This document shows positions 48,888 through 49,364 of a DNA stretch of 49,364 nucleotides, piece by piece. The notes under the pieces were generated by a model, which was not told the DNA's origin, ran no database searches, and worked only from the letters and a program-made list of their open reading frames with translations. Origin of the DNA: an uncultured Collinsella sp. (GTDB lineage Bacteria; Actinomycetota; Coriobacteriia; Coriobacteriales; Coriobacteriaceae); assembly GCA_902494765.1 (NCBI GenBank), contig CABUUK010000009.1, positions 1 through 49,364 of the forward strand, in the 5' to 3' direction. The position numbers and the translations under genes were made by a program. The first letter of the stretch is position 1. Each line of letters begins with the position of its first letter.

Positions 48888-49364
48888 ATGTCTGATAATT
48901 GTACGGTCGCGCCCGCCAATGGGCGCATTACCGGTACCCAGATCCGCATCGTCGCGGTCGTCGTCCTGGGTGCCTTCTTGGCGCTACTGAACCAAACGGT
49001 GATGTCGCCTGCGCTGCCGGTCATCATGTCCGATTTCGCCATCGATGCCTCGACTGCCCAGTGGATCATGTCCATATACCCGCTGGTGAGCGGCATCATG
49101 GTCCCCGTTTCGGCGTTCCTTATCGACAAGTTCAGCACCCGCGCGCTATTCTTCGGGGCGACGCTGGTGTTCGCGCTGGGCACGCTGCTGTGCGCCGCAG
49201 CCCCTGATTTCCTGTTCCTCATCATCGGTCGCGTGTTGCAAGCGGCGGGCTCAGGCGTGCTCATGCCGCTTGTCTCGGTGGTTCCCATGCTGGTGTTCCC
49301 CGTCGAGAAACGAGGAACGGCTATGGGCATGGCGGGCATCGTCATGTCGGCGGGTCCCGCGGTC
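48888..49364 (+). CDS. MFS drug transporter, DHA2 (EmrB/QacA) family, 3' end outside window
   Basis: The first 159 residues of a multidrug efflux type membrane protein. ATG 48888 with GAAGGAAG upstream. The N-terminal helices read VAVVVLGAFLALLNQTVMSPALPVIMSDF (helix 1 with the DHA2-type motif), STAQWIMSIYPLVSGIMVPVSAFLIDKFSTR (motif A in the helix 2-3 loop) and LFLIIGRVLQAAGSGVLMPL (motif B). The pattern TAQW...YPL is typical of 14-helix DHA2 exporters. The substrate is unknown. Confidence 0.9.
   Translation, partial: MSDNCTVAPANGRITGTQIRIVAVVVLGAFLALLNQTVMSPALPVIMSDFAIDASTAQWIMSIYPLVSGIMVPVSAFLIDKFSTRALFFGATLVFALGTLLCAAAPDFLFLIIGRVLQAAGSGVLMPLVSVVPMLVFPVEKRGTAMGMAGIVMSAGPAV

Overview
The window is about 49 kb of GC-rich bacterial chromosome. 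Gene content (nickel lactate racemase genes, FeoA-FeoA-FeoB, an EbgA/EbgC-type beta-galactosidase pair, hexuronate and pectin-oligomer genes), strong G/C third-position bias, AGGAGG-like ribosome sites and many intergenic hairpins suggest a gut coriobacterium, most like Collinsella (Actinomycetota). This assignment is an inference from style and content; no 16S or other marker was available.

Layout. 1-2225: 3' part of PEP carboxylase. 3106-7720: a lactate racemase region, with larA and an aquaglyceroporin on the plus strand facing a minus-strand larB-larC-tetR operon. 7834-10571: serB and aspS. 10610-11342: an IS200-type insertion sequence, followed by a 62-nt-period hairpin array. 11585-18139: a LacI regulator, beta-galactosidase (two subunits) and an APC-type permease. 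18166-18387: an inverted-repeat element. 18485-22251: an HPr-like protein and the ferrous iron uptake genes. 22396-43504: a LacI regulator and a large galacturonate/pectin-oligomer region (uxaC-uxaB-uxaA; GPH symporter, GH28, esterases; GH105 and a TIM-barrel isomerase; DhuI-like isomerase and KduD-type dehydrogenase), interrupted by two flavoenzyme genes (38334-41701). 43665-47838: FadR-type regulator, GntP permease and IlvD/Edd dehydratase. 48026-49364: an ArsC-like protein and the start of an MFS drug transporter.

How it fits together. The pectin enzymes (polygalacturonase, pectin methylesterase fused to an alpha/beta hydrolase, two further esterases, unsaturated uronyl hydrolase) all lack a visible signal peptide and sit beside a sugar-cation symporter. 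The cell therefore probably imports short, still methylated and acetylated oligogalacturonides made by other microbes and finishes them in the cytoplasm. Saturated galacturonate would go through UxaC-UxaB-UxaA, and the unsaturated end sugar through the RpiB-type isomerase and KduD-type reductase, both reaching 2-keto-3-deoxygluconate (KDG). The IlvD/Edd dehydratase next to GntP may feed the same intermediate from an aldonate.

Regulation. A GGTGAACGTTCACC palindrome, almost certainly the operator of the LacI protein at 22396-23475, flanks the promoters of uxaC, the GPH symporter and GH105 and lies upstream of kduD. A different palindrome, ACAACCGGTTGCAC, occurs three times before lacZ. On top of these, five sugar-acid and sugar promoters (lacZ, uxaC, GPH symporter, GH105, gntP) share a second, non-palindromic signal: two CCGTTNA-like half-sites in direct orientation exactly 21 bp apart with an A-tract between them. 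I read this as the site of an unidentified activator of carbohydrate genes. It is the most interesting regulatory signal in the window.
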